A stretch of 55,914 nucleotides of DNA from a virus: the IMG/VR virus record IMGVR_UViG_3300046010_005980, positions 1 to 55,914 of that record; one strand, given 5' to 3'. Positions 40,354 through 48,637 of the stretch are shown here, piece by piece. The position numbers were made by a program, and so were the translations under genes. The notes below the pieces were generated by a model that worked only from the letters and a program-made list of their open reading frames with translations, did no database searches and was not told where the DNA came from. Position 1 is the stretch's first letter; each line of letters opens with the position of its first letter.

Positions 40354-40596
40354 ATGACGACCGAGATGCTTTGGAGCCTCGGTCTATCAGCAGCACTCGG
40401 CCTGATCGGCTGGGTGCTGAAAAACCATGTTGAGGAAGTGAAGCGCCTGCAAATCCTGCTAAACAGGACGCGGGAAGAAGTAGCCCGTGACTACGTCACG
40501 CGGGCCGACATGCACACCGACATGAACCGGGTCATCTCTCGGCTGGACAATCTTGACAAGAAGATCGACGAACTGATGCGAAGCCTAGCGAAGTGA
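40354..40596 (+). CDS. Membrane-anchored coiled-coil protein, lysis region
   Basis: An 80-residue protein with one N-terminal membrane helix (MLWSLGLSAALGLIGWVL) and then a charged coiled coil (VKRLQILLNRTREEVARDYV). Like XhlA-type or holin-associated proteins. First gene of the lysis cluster. Confidence 0.6.
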   Translation: MTTEMLWSLGLSAALGLIGWVLKNHVEEVKRLQILLNRTREEVARDYVTRADMHTDMNRVISRLDNLDKKIDELMRSLAK

Positions 40597-40736
40597 CACT
40601 GCCATTGATCTGGGTGGCCTACACCCACCTGTGGATCGACGGCAGCATGGTATTTGTCAAGATTTGCAGGTATAGTGCGGACGTGGCGCTGGCGGTCCAT
40701 CCGCTCTACCCATGCCCACCGTTCTGGAGCCTGTAA
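40593..40736 (+). CDS. 47-residue putative small membrane protein
   Basis: Read directly from the sequence, starting at GTG 40593 (TLPLIWVAYTHLWIDGSMVF...), overlapping the previous stop by four bases (GTGA) and the next start by one (TAATG). It has a hydrophobic front. Overlap at both ends and the clean frame support it, but no family is recognised. Confidence 0.45.
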   Translation: MTLPLIWVAYTHLWIDGSMVFVKICRYSADVALAVHPLYPCPPFWSL

Positions 40737-41227
40737 TGTTTGACCCCGCCAGCATAGGCATTGCCCTTAGCGTAGGCAGCAAGGCTTTCAGCCTGCTGAA
40801 ACAAGGCATTGCGGCGGGCCGTGAAATCCAAGACATGGCGTCCCAGCTCTCCGAGTGGGGCAAAGCTGTCTCTGACATCGCCTACGCTGCGGAGAGAGCG
40901 AACGAGCCTCCGGGCGTGTTCAAGACGCTGTTCGGCGGCGGCAACCAAAAGAGCGCCATCGACATCTTTGCCGCCCAGAAGCAGTGCGAACAGCAGCGGA
41001 AAGAGTTGCGCCAGCTGATTAGCTATCAGTACGGAAACGATGCGTGGTTGGAGTTTCAGGCGATTGAGCGCCGGGTCAGAGAGCGACAGCGCGAACAGGT
41101 CTACCGTCGTCAGGAGATTATCGAGTCTATCGTAGAGTTTTTCCTCTGGTTTGGTATAGTCCTGCTGTCCGTGGTGATTTCTGGCGTCGGCCTGTACTTC
41201 TGGGGCCGTTACATAGGGAGGTGGTGA
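40736..41227 (+). CDS. Membrane protein with cytoplasmic coiled coil, lysis region
   Basis: A 163-residue protein. Residues 1-60 are helical, about 85-130 form a charged coiled coil (QCEQQRKELRQLISYQYGND) and residues 135-158 are a membrane helix (FFLWFGIVLLSVVISGVGLY). A WGRYIGRW tail follows. GGAG precedes ATG 40736. Possibly a spanin-like or holin-regulating protein; not proven. Confidence 0.6.
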   Translation: MFDPASIGIALSVGSKAFSLLKQGIAAGREIQDMASQLSEWGKAVSDIAYAAERANEPPGVFKTLFGGGNQKSAIDIFAAQKQCEQQRKELRQLISYQYGNDAWLEFQAIERRVRERQREQVYRRQEIIESIVEFFLWFGIVLLSVVISGVGLYFWGRYIGRW

Positions 41228-41418
41228 TGGCATTGGAACACTGGATATGGCCTGCTTTTGCAATTGGTATTGCATTGGTATTCTATTTCAGCGGAGACGG
41301 ATGGTATCGCTATCCGTGCCAAGACCCACAAAATTGGAGCGCACTTGAGTGCCAGCCTCCGATCTGCCTTCGTACCAAGAACTGCGCTGATGATCTGACT
41401 GGAGGGGCTGCGCCATGA
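41227..41418 (+). CDS. Small membrane protein with periplasmic cysteines
   Basis: A 63-residue protein with a membrane helix (WPAFAIGIALVFYFSGDGWY) followed by a Cys-rich end (YPCQDPQNWSALECQPPICL). One base shared with the upstream stop. Could be a spanin-type or disulfide-held lysis protein. Confidence 0.6.
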   Translation: MALEHWIWPAFAIGIALVFYFSGDGWYRYPCQDPQNWSALECQPPICLRTKNCADDLTGGAAP

Positions 41419-41681
41419 GAAAGAACGATCCTGACTATCTGGAAAGTAAGCTGCGCTATTTTATCGGCGTGTCGCTCACCATGATCTTGGGCGGCAGCAT
41501 ATTCATCATCCTCTACAGCTTGGTTTTCGTGACCCAGCCGCTCGGAGAGAGCAGCGAGAACGACCGGGCGCTGTTTGCCATCCTCACCCCGATTGCCAGC
41601 TTTATCACTGGTGCTTTGGGCGGCGTGATGGCTGCAGGCAACAACCGCAAACGCGACGAACCGCAGGAGTACACCGAATGA
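41415..41681 (+). CDS. Holin-like two-helix membrane protein
   Basis: An 88-residue protein with two membrane helices (FIGVSLTMILGGSIFIILYS and ILTPIASFITGALGGVMAAG), a charged start (RKNDPDYLESKL) and an acidic-basic end (NNRKRDEPQEYTE). This is the best holin candidate, because it lies near the endolysin and has the expected size and topology. Confidence 0.7.
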   Translation: MRKNDPDYLESKLRYFIGVSLTMILGGSIFIILYSLVFVTQPLGESSENDRALFAILTPIASFITGALGGVMAAGNNRKRDEPQEYTE

Positions 41682-41905
41682 TCGGACGCATTATTGGAAT
41701 GTTCATGGGCCGCAAGCTCAAAGAGAAGGCCGTGGACGCGGTGCTGGACAAGGTGAACTTGCCTGATCCAGTCGAGAACGCGATCAAAGCGGCAGCCACT
41801 GGCAACGTCGGTGACCTGCTCGGCGGCACGGGCAAGGACATGGCGCAAGAGGCTGTGCTTGGTGAGATCACCAAGAAGGTTCGCATCAGAAAGCCGAAGA
41901 AGTGA
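41678..41905 (+). CDS. Small lysis-region protein
   Basis: A 75-residue protein (GRIIGMFMGRKLKEKAVDAV, DPVENAIKAAATGNVGDLLG) with an amphipathic helix start and a basic tail. Overlaps both neighbours by four bases. Similar proteins stand beside holins; role unknown. Confidence 0.7.
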   Translation: MIGRIIGMFMGRKLKEKAVDAVLDKVNLPDPVENAIKAAATGNVGDLLGGTGKDMAQEAVLGEITKKVRIRKPKK

Positions 41906-42318
41906 AGTGGCTTGCTCTAACAGCAACGCTCGTTGGTGGCAGTTTTGCCGCTTCTGCTAACGCCTACGAGATCACCCGCGTCATCGACGGAGACACGGTA
42001 GAGATCGCGGTGGACTTTTTACCAAAGCCTCTCCCGCCAAAGCTGTCGATCCGCGTGATAGGTGTTGATACGCCCGAGAAAGCACCTCGCGCCAAGTGCG
42101 AGGCTGAAGCCAAGAGGGCGGTGGAAGCAACACGTTTCACTCAGCGCGCCGTTGCCGAAGCCAAAGAAGTCAACATTCACATCAAAAGCTGGGATAAGTA
42201 TGGTGGCCGCGTGCTAGGCATGGTCGTTTTGGACGGGCGCGGGCTTTCTGAGATGCTGATTGAGGCGGGTCTAGCCCGCCCCTACAAAGGCGAGGCTAAG
42301 TCCTCGTGGTGCGAATAA
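41902..42318 (+). CDS. Secreted thermonuclease (SNase-like)
   Basis: A 138-residue protein from GTG 41902. Residues 1-21 are a signal peptide ending in ASANA. The rest is a staphylococcal nuclease fold: YEITRVIDGDTVEI, RVIGVDTPEKAPR and WDKYGGRVLGMVVLDGRGLS. These Ca-dependent enzymes digest DNA and RNA. Placed between the holin candidate and endolysin, it would act in the periplasm around lysis or against incoming DNA. Confidence 0.85.
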   Translation: MKWLALTATLVGGSFAASANAYEITRVIDGDTVEIAVDFLPKPLPPKLSIRVIGVDTPEKAPRAKCEAEAKRAVEATRFTQRAVAEAKEVNIHIKSWDKYGGRVLGMVVLDGRGLSEMLIEAGLARPYKGEAKSSWCE

Positions 42319-42329
42319 GGAGCCAATAA

Positions 42330-43220
42330 ATGAGCCTGATTACCGAAGCCCAACTGGCCGTTATGATCCCGACCAACAAGGAAGTTGGAGCGTGGTGCGC
42401 GGCACTCAATGAGATGCTGCCGAAGTACGGCATCACCACCGACAAGCGAATCGCTGGCTTCATCAGCCAGTGCGCCCACGAGAGCTCTGACTTCCGGGTC
42501 TTGCAGGAGAACCTGAACTACAAGGAGGCCACCCTCCTGAAGGTGTTCCCGCGCTACTTTGGCCCCGGCAAGGAGAACGCCGCCGAGTACGCAGGCAAAC
42601 CCGAGAAGATCGCCAACTATGTGTACATGGATAAGAACCGCTCCAAGGGCGGCGCTTTGGGCAATGTGAAAGAGGGGGACGGCTGGCTTTTTTCCGGAAA
42701 AGGTCTGAAGCAAGTCACTGGCCGTGCGAATACGACGGCCTTTGGAAAGACCGTGGGCATGACCGCCGAGGAAGCCGCCGCCTACCTGCTGACCAAGAAG
42801 GGCGCACTTGAGAGCGCACTGTGGTTCTGGGGCAGCCGCAATCTGAACGACGTGGCCGACACGGGCGACGTGGTGAAGCTGACCAAGATCATCAACGGTG
42901 GCGACATTGGCTTAGCCGACCGCAAGGCGCGCTACGCTAAGGCCATGGCGGCGCTGGGCGGGAAGGTATCGGCTCCGGCACCAAAGGCCGCGGCCCCCGC
43001 AACTCGGCCCTCGGCCCCCGCAACTGTTGGGAACGAAACCCTGAAACGAGGAAGCACTGGCGCATTGGTGAAGCAGCTTCAGGAGAAGCTGGGCATCGAG
43101 CCTGCTGACGGTATCTATGGGTTTTGGACTTCGAACGTGGTGAAGGAGTGGCAGGGCAAGAACGGTCTCGTTGCCGACGGCGTGGCTGGGCCGAAGACAT
43201 TGGCGAAGCTGCTCGGTTGA
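42330..43220 (+). CDS. Endolysin: GH19 catalytic domain plus peptidoglycan-binding domain
   Basis: A 296-residue lysis enzyme. Residues 1-205 are a GH19 chitinase-like muramidase: the two likely catalytic Glu are Glu51 (CAHESSDF) and Glu60 (LQENLNY). GKGLKQVTGRANTTAFG and IINGGDIGLADRKARY are further family motifs. After an Ala/Pro linker, residues 228-296 are a PG_binding_1 domain (LKRGSTGALVKQLQEKLGIE). No signal peptide, so it needs a holin. Confidence 0.9.
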   Translation: MSLITEAQLAVMIPTNKEVGAWCAALNEMLPKYGITTDKRIAGFISQCAHESSDFRVLQENLNYKEATLLKVFPRYFGPGKENAAEYAGKPEKIANYVYMDKNRSKGGALGNVKEGDGWLFSGKGLKQVTGRANTTAFGKTVGMTAEEAAAYLLTKKGALESALWFWGSRNLNDVADTGDVVKLTKIINGGDIGLADRKARYAKAMAALGGKVSAPAPKAAAPATRPSAPATVGNETLKRGSTGALVKQLQEKLGIEPADGIYGFWTSNVVKEWQGKNGLVADGVAGPKTLAKLLG

Positions 43221-43249
43221 TGTAATATCTCCGGCAACAGGAGACCGTC

Positions 43250-45112
43250 ATGCCCCTTACCAAGCTCGTATTCCGCCCCGGCATCAACCGCGAGACCACC
43301 GCCTACGGCAACGAGGGTGGGTGGTGGGACTGCAATCTCGTGCGTTTCCGAGCGGGGAAGCCCGAGAGCATTGGTGGGTGGCAGCGGTACACTCGGACCG
43401 CGCTCCTTGGTACTGGGCGGTCTCTTCTGCCGTGGATCGCTCTTGACGGGACGAACCTTGTCGGGTGCGGCACAAACCTGAAGTACTACATCCTTCAAGG
43501 TGGTAGTCCTTTTGACGTCACCCCCATCCGAGCAACAACGACAGCCGGTGCCGTTACATTCGCAGCCACCACGGGCTCGTCTACTTTGGTCGTGACTGAC
43601 ACAGCACACGGTGCGGTGGCCAATGACTTCGTGACCTTCTCGGGCGCGGCCAGCCTTGGCGGCAACGTCACCGCAACCGTGCTCAACAAAGAGTACCAGA
43701 TCACAAGCGTCATAAACGCCAACAGCTATACGATCACGCTCAGCGTCACGGCCAACGCCTCCGACATAGGGGACGGAGGTGCGGCAGTGGTTGGCGCATA
43801 CCAGATCAACACCGGTCTCAACACGGGTGTTGTCGGTACGGGCTGGGGTGCGGGTACATGGTCCCGCGGAACGTGGGGCTCAGGAACTCCAATCACTACC
43901 TCGTTCACGCAGCTTCGAATCTGGTCTCAGGACAACTTCGGCGAAGACCTCATCATGTCCGTGCAGGACGGCGGCCTTTACTACTGGAACAAGTCCAGCG
44001 GCATCACGTCTCGGGCGGTTGCCTTGGCCGACCTCGCTGGCGCACAGGCCGCGCCGACAGTGGCAAAGAGTGTTGTCGTTTCGGAGCGGGATCGCCACAT
44101 CATAGCCTTTGGTTGTGATCCGGAAAGCACTCCCGGGGTCCAAGACCCTCTGACCATCCGCTTCTCCGATCAGGAGAGCGCTACAGAATGGCGAACCATG
44201 GCGACGACGACTGCGGGGGAGCTTCGACTCGGCACAGGCTCAACCATCGTCGGGGCCATCCAGACGAAGCAGCAGGTTGTCGTATTTACTGATGCGTCAG
44301 TCCACGCGATGCAATTTATTGGGCCTCCGTTCACATTCGGGATTCAGGAGGTTTCGTCGGCCACGTCCATCGTCAGTCCAAACTCGATGGTGGCTGTCGG
44401 AGACCTTGTGTTCTGGATGGGTCGTGGGGAGTTCTACCTCTATGACGGCGCTGTGACCCAAATCCCATGCGACGTGAAAGAGTATGTCTTTTCAGGCATG
44501 AACATTGACCAGCAGCTCAAGGTATACGCTGGTCACGCCAGTGCCTTCTCGGAGGTCTGGTGGCTCTACCCGAGCAGCAACAGCCAAGAGAACGACAGCT
44601 ACGTCGTCTACAACTACGAGCAGCGTGTGTGGTACTACGGCCGCATGCCTCGTACTGCATGGGCCGACAGGAACGTTTTTCCGTTCCCGCTGGCCGTGTC
44701 CCCAGACGGTTACGTCTACTATCAAGAGAGCGGACTGAACGACGGCAGCGTCAGCCCGGCGGTGCCGCTGGACGCGTACATCGAGTCGAGCGTCGTGGAC
44801 ATTGGCGACGGCGACCAGTTCATGTTTGCCACGCGGATTATCCCTGACCTGACCTTCCGCAATTCGACCAACGCGTCGCCGACAGCTACACTCACGATCA
44901 AGGCTCGGAACTTCCCGGGCGGGGCGTACTTTGCCTCGGACGACGAGGCCGTAACGAAGACGGCCTCCCATCCGGTAGAGCAGTTTACAAACCAGTTGTT
45001 CACGCGCCTTCGTGGCAGGTCTATGTCCTTGCGGATAGAGTCGAATCAGCTGAACACTGCGTGGCGGCTGGGCGACCCGAGGCTCGATGTCCGAACTGAC
45101 GGGCGGAGGTAG
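43250..45112 (+). CDS. P22 gp10-like tail stabilisation / tail hub protein
   Basis: A 620-residue beta-rich protein. FRPGINRETTAYGNEGGWWD and FRAGKPESIGGWQRYT start many podovirus packaged-DNA stabilisation proteins. GAGTWSRGTWGSG and MVAVGDLVFWMGRGEFYLYD suggest propeller-like repeats. It lies after the lysis cassette and before the internal virion proteins. Moderate confidence; it could also be a tail tubular hub. Confidence 0.65.
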   Translation: MPLTKLVFRPGINRETTAYGNEGGWWDCNLVRFRAGKPESIGGWQRYTRTALLGTGRSLLPWIALDGTNLVGCGTNLKYYILQGGSPFDVTPIRATTTAGAVTFAATTGSSTLVVTDTAHGAVANDFVTFSGAASLGGNVTATVLNKEYQITSVINANSYTITLSVTANASDIGDGGAAVVGAYQINTGLNTGVVGTGWGAGTWSRGTWGSGTPITTSFTQLRIWSQDNFGEDLIMSVQDGGLYYWNKSSGITSRAVALADLAGAQAAPTVAKSVVVSERDRHIIAFGCDPESTPGVQDPLTIRFSDQESATEWRTMATTTAGELRLGTGSTIVGAIQTKQQVVVFTDASVHAMQFIGPPFTFGIQEVSSATSIVSPNSMVAVGDLVFWMGRGEFYLYDGAVTQIPCDVKEYVFSGMNIDQQLKVYAGHASAFSEVWWLYPSSNSQENDSYVVYNYEQRVWYYGRMPRTAWADRNVFPFPLAVSPDGYVYYQESGLNDGSVSPAVPLDAYIESSVVDIGDGDQFMFATRIIPDLTFRNSTNASPTATLTIKARNFPGGAYFASDDEAVTKTASHPVEQFTNQLFTRLRGRSMSLRIESNQLNTAWRLGDPRLDVRTDGRR

Positions 45113-45114
45113 CC

Positions 45115-45411
45115 GTGCCCTCATCCGCACCAGCCCCATTTTTCCCGACTCCTCCGGAAGAATATAATCGTCAATACATGGCGCAGGTCATCCGCGCCTT
45201 TGCCGTTTTTGTCCAGCAGGTCAACAACCCCGGTGACGCGATCTTCACGACGCTGCGCCTGACGAATCTTCCGACCAACGATCAGGGCCTGCCGACTGGA
45301 GCCTTGTTCCAGCACGACGGTTTTGTTAAGATCACGCAAGAAAACACGCCGCACGTGGCAGGGGTATCTGGAACCTCGGTCCTCGGCACAGTCACGGTGG
45401 TAATCACATGA
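45115..45411 (+). CDS. Small tail-region protein, GTG start
   Basis: A 98-residue protein (PSSAPAPFFPTPPEEYNRQY, FVQQVNNPGDAIFTTLRLTN). Start GTG 45115 with GGAGG five bases upstream. Overlaps the next gene by four bases. Unknown function. Confidence 0.7.
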   Translation: MPSSAPAPFFPTPPEEYNRQYMAQVIRAFAVFVQQVNNPGDAIFTTLRLTNLPTNDQGLPTGALFQHDGFVKITQENTPHVAGVSGTSVLGTVTVVIT

Positions 45412-46151
45412 GCCTTCTCTCTACAATCGGAAGTCTTGTTGGCCTTGTGGCTGGCGGCCCGGCAGGCGCAGCGCTCGGCGGTGGTCTCGGCACACTGTTC
45501 GGCGGTGGCAGCATCTCGGACGCCTTCAAGACGGGCATCGGATCGCTCGTCACGGGCGGTCTCGGCGGGAAGGCTGGCATCGTGGCCGACCTTCTTGGCG
45601 GAGGTGGCTCCTCGCAGGCGGCTGGTTCTGCTGTGTTCGACGCCTTCAGCGGTGGCGGGAAAGGTGGCGGGAACCTTCTGGGCGGCCTGCTGCCGGGCCT
45701 CGGTGGGACGCCCTCGGCCGCAGCTGCGGCCACCGGGGCCAAGAAGTCTCAGGGCCTTGGCGGCCTGCTTCAGGCCTTTGACAATCCTCTGATGCTTGCC
45801 GCGATCCTGAAGGCGACCGAGCCCAAGAACGTGACCATCACAACCCCCGAGCAGCAGCGCCAACTTGAGACGGGTGAACGTCTTCCAGACTACCGTGGGA
45901 CCCCGACCTTTGACTACCGCTACGGCTCCAACTACGCCAAGGGCGGCATGGTCCAAGGTCCGGGAACCGGGACCAGCGACTCGATCCCCTCCCGCATCTA
46001 CCAGAACGGCAAGCCTGTCCAAGAAGCTCGGCTCTCGGACGGGGAGTTTGTCATGACGAACCGCGCGGTTCGTGGTGCAGGCAATGGCGACCGCGCCAAG
46101 GGCGCAGCGGAAATGTACCGCATGATGCAGCGCTTTGAGCGGAGGGCATAA
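45408..46151 (+). CDS. Internal virion / tail-end protein with YAKGGMV motif
   Basis: A 247-residue protein. The first 130 residues are Gly/Ala-rich (GSLVGLVAGGPAGAALGGGL) and could insert in membranes. NYAKGGMVQGPGTGTSDSIP is followed by RLSDGEFVMTNRAVRGAGNG and MYRMMQRFERRA, a block common in podovirus ejection-type proteins. It starts a row of four large proteins likely released with the DNA. Confidence 0.7.
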   Translation: MSLLSTIGSLVGLVAGGPAGAALGGGLGTLFGGGSISDAFKTGIGSLVTGGLGGKAGIVADLLGGGGSSQAAGSAVFDAFSGGGKGGGNLLGGLLPGLGGTPSAAAAATGAKKSQGLGGLLQAFDNPLMLAAILKATEPKNVTITTPEQQRQLETGERLPDYRGTPTFDYRYGSNYAKGGMVQGPGTGTSDSIPSRIYQNGKPVQEARLSDGEFVMTNRAVRGAGNGDRAKGAAEMYRMMQRFERRA

Positions 46152-47227
46152 TGGCCGATCAAACAGTCCGCCAAGAGACTATCTCTCTTCTTCCTGAGTA
46201 TCAGGAACGGTTTCTAAAAGACCTTCTTGCCAACATCTACAACGTGGACCCAGCAACCGGGCAGCCGTCAGGCATCGCCGCGGTCTCGCCTCTTTACGGC
46301 AGGCCCGTTACGGACGCGCAGGGGAACCCGCTCTACGAGCTCAACGCCGACGGCAGCCCACGCCTCGACATTCGCGGCCAGCCGATCCAGAAGGTCGAGG
46401 GCGGCGTTCCTCGGCCCGAGATCATGCCGTTCACGCCGTCTCAGGAACGCGCGGCAAGGATGGCCACTGAGGGTATCGGTGCCTACGCCCCATACCTGCA
46501 GGCAGGGACGCAGACTATGGGGCAGGGCGTTGCCGCACTGGGCGGGACAACGGGGGCCTACGACCCGCAGTCCTACAGGTCCTTCTACGACCCCTTCGTC
46601 GAGCAGGTTATCGGCTCAGCCGAGCGGGACATTGCACGTCAGGGCGACATCGAGCGCGACCGCATCGGGGCGCAGGCAGTACAGTCCGGAGCCTTTGGTG
46701 GCTCCCGTCAGGCTGTCGCCGAGCAGGAGCTGCAGCGCAACACGGCCGACCAGATGGCCCGCACCGGTGCGCAACTGCGCTCGGCCGCCTACACGGGCGC
46801 GCAGCAGCAGGCTCAGAGCGTGTTCGAGAACCAGATGCAGCGTGGTCAAAACGCCGCCTCGATCTTCCAAGGTCTGGGCACGGCTCAGGCTGCTCTGGGC
46901 GAAGCCGCTCAGGGCCTCGGTCAGCGGGACGTCAACGCCCTGTTCAACATGGGCGCGCTCGAGCAGGGGCAGCGCCAGTCGGAGTACGACGTGCAGCGGG
47001 CCGGGGCTATCGAGTCGGCCTACGAACCGTTCCAGCGCTTCTCCTTCATGTCCGACATTTTCCGCGGAGTCCCGTCGTCGGCGTCAACTCTGGCCGTCAC
47101 CAGCGCCCCGACCCCCAGCCCGGTGTCCTCGATCCTCGGGACAGGGATGGCGCTCGGTGCATACGGAAACAAGTACGGCGGCGGCCAAGGCATTCTTGGC
47201 AGCCTCATGAACCCAAGCGGAGCCTAA
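46151..47227 (+). CDS. Probable internal virion protein, Gln/Ala-rich helical
   Basis: A 358-residue protein, with a mixed start (LLPEYQERFLKDLLANIYNV), then long Gln/Ala/Arg helices (VAEQELQRNTADQMARTGAQ) and a Gly-rich tail. The block AVQSGAFGGSRQAVAEQELQ is seen in podovirus internal proteins. ATG shares a base with the previous stop. Confidence 0.7.
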   Translation: MADQTVRQETISLLPEYQERFLKDLLANIYNVDPATGQPSGIAAVSPLYGRPVTDAQGNPLYELNADGSPRLDIRGQPIQKVEGGVPRPEIMPFTPSQERAARMATEGIGAYAPYLQAGTQTMGQGVAALGGTTGAYDPQSYRSFYDPFVEQVIGSAERDIARQGDIERDRIGAQAVQSGAFGGSRQAVAEQELQRNTADQMARTGAQLRSAAYTGAQQQAQSVFENQMQRGQNAASIFQGLGTAQAALGEAAQGLGQRDVNALFNMGALEQGQRQSEYDVQRAGAIESAYEPFQRFSFMSDIFRGVPSSASTLAVTSAPTPSPVSSILGTGMALGAYGNKYGGGQGILGSLMNPSGA

Positions 47228-47228
47228 T

Positions 47229-48635
47229 ATGTCCGGTGTCTACAACCGCAAGCTCTTCCGTCAAAGCGGCGCTCGGGACGAGCTCCGCAAGATGGGCGGC
47301 ATCATGTCCAGCTCCGAGGAGCTGATGCGCGAGGCCCTGATGACGGCGATGCAGGCTCCGCGGCCCGCGGACCTTGGGCCTATGTCCATGCCGCAGCAGC
47401 CTATGGGGATGCCTGCCCCTCCTGTTATGCAGCCGCAGCAGCCTATGATGCAGCCGCAGCGACCCATGGACATGGGGATGGGCATGCAGCAGCCGATGCC
47501 GCAGCAACCCATGGACATGGGGATGCAGCAACCCATGGACGACGGGATGGGGATGATGCAGCCGCAGTCGATGATGCCGCAGCAGCCGATCCAGCCCGCG
47601 ATTGCAGAGCCCGCCTACATGCCGCCGCAGATGCCGCAGTCGCTGCAGATGCAGCCTGCGCAGCCCCCGGGGTTTTTCCTCGGCGGCCTGATCAACCTCG
47701 CCCCGACGATGGGTTCCGCAGAGGCCTCTGAAGACCCGGCCGCTCCTCCCGCTCCGGCAGCCCGGCCGAACCCTGCTCGTGCCATAGGCATCGGGCCTTC
47801 GACCGTCCGGTCGGCTGAGCCTGTCGATATCGGGGCGACCGCTGGTACTGTCGTTGTGCCGCCAAAGGTGAATGCAATTGGCGTGGACGCGTTTGTGGAA
47901 CGGATTGGAGCGAAACTCGACACGGCTCCGCCGGAAGAGGTTGCCGACGAGATCGTGAAAACAGCGGTCGAAGAACCCACGGGTGACCTGCGGTTCGACC
48001 TTGCCAAGACCCTAGAAGAAATGACTGGCGATTCGTCGGCCTACGAAAAGAACATTGACCAGCTCAACCGCGGCATCATCGGTGCGGCGATTGCGGCCGG
48101 GACCTCCGCACGTGCCACAGAGAACATTGCCAAGGGGTTGCTTGTCGGCATGGAGGGCGCGCGAGCGACCGAAGAGCGCCGGGCTGGCGATGCTCGGGCC
48201 TTGCAGCTCAAGGCTCTGGAGGTCCGTGCTGCGGAGCAGGCGGCCAGAGAAGCAGGGGCTAAAGCTGAGACGGAGGCCGAAGGCAAGCTCATCAAGGACA
48301 TGCGCGACACGTTCGACACCATGTACACCACTGTGTTTGATGCCGGGGTGTTTGCCGTTCCGGAAGGCGGTGGGGAGCTGAACGATTACGCTACGCAGGT
48401 TGCTCGGGACAAGGTTGTAGAGCTCTACGGGGCCGAGAACGCCGCTAAGCTGTTCGGGTCTGCTTCGTCGTCTGAGGAACCACCGCCTGCGGCAGCCCAA
48501 AGAACTGGCACTCCGCCAACCCTTGAGCAGTACACGGCCATGGTTAAAGCTAAAAATCCAAACGTCGCAATGACTGGCGAAGAGTTTGAAGCGCGGTACA
48601 ATTCTTGGGTGGCCCAGAACTATGCGGGGAGCTAA
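47229..48635 (+). CDS. Probable internal virion protein, Met/Pro/Gln-rich
   Basis: A 468-residue protein. Residues 45-150 are made of Met-Pro-Gln stretches (PQQPMGMPAPPVMQPQQPMM). GGLINLAPTMG follows, and the C-terminal half is helical (GAAIAAGTSARATENIAKGL). The low-complexity block could be a flexible linker inside the capsid or a membrane-active part. Confidence 0.7.
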   Translation: MSGVYNRKLFRQSGARDELRKMGGIMSSSEELMREALMTAMQAPRPADLGPMSMPQQPMGMPAPPVMQPQQPMMQPQRPMDMGMGMQQPMPQQPMDMGMQQPMDDGMGMMQPQSMMPQQPIQPAIAEPAYMPPQMPQSLQMQPAQPPGFFLGGLINLAPTMGSAEASEDPAAPPAPAARPNPARAIGIGPSTVRSAEPVDIGATAGTVVVPPKVNAIGVDAFVERIGAKLDTAPPEEVADEIVKTAVEEPTGDLRFDLAKTLEEMTGDSSAYEKNIDQLNRGIIGAAIAAGTSARATENIAKGLLVGMEGARATEERRAGDARALQLKALEVRAAEQAAREAGAKAETEAEGKLIKDMRDTFDTMYTTVFDAGVFAVPEGGGELNDYATQVARDKVVELYGAENAAKLFGSASSSEEPPPAAAQRTGTPPTLEQYTAMVKAKNPNVAMTGEEFEARYNSWVAQNYAGS

Positions 48636-48637
48636 CA

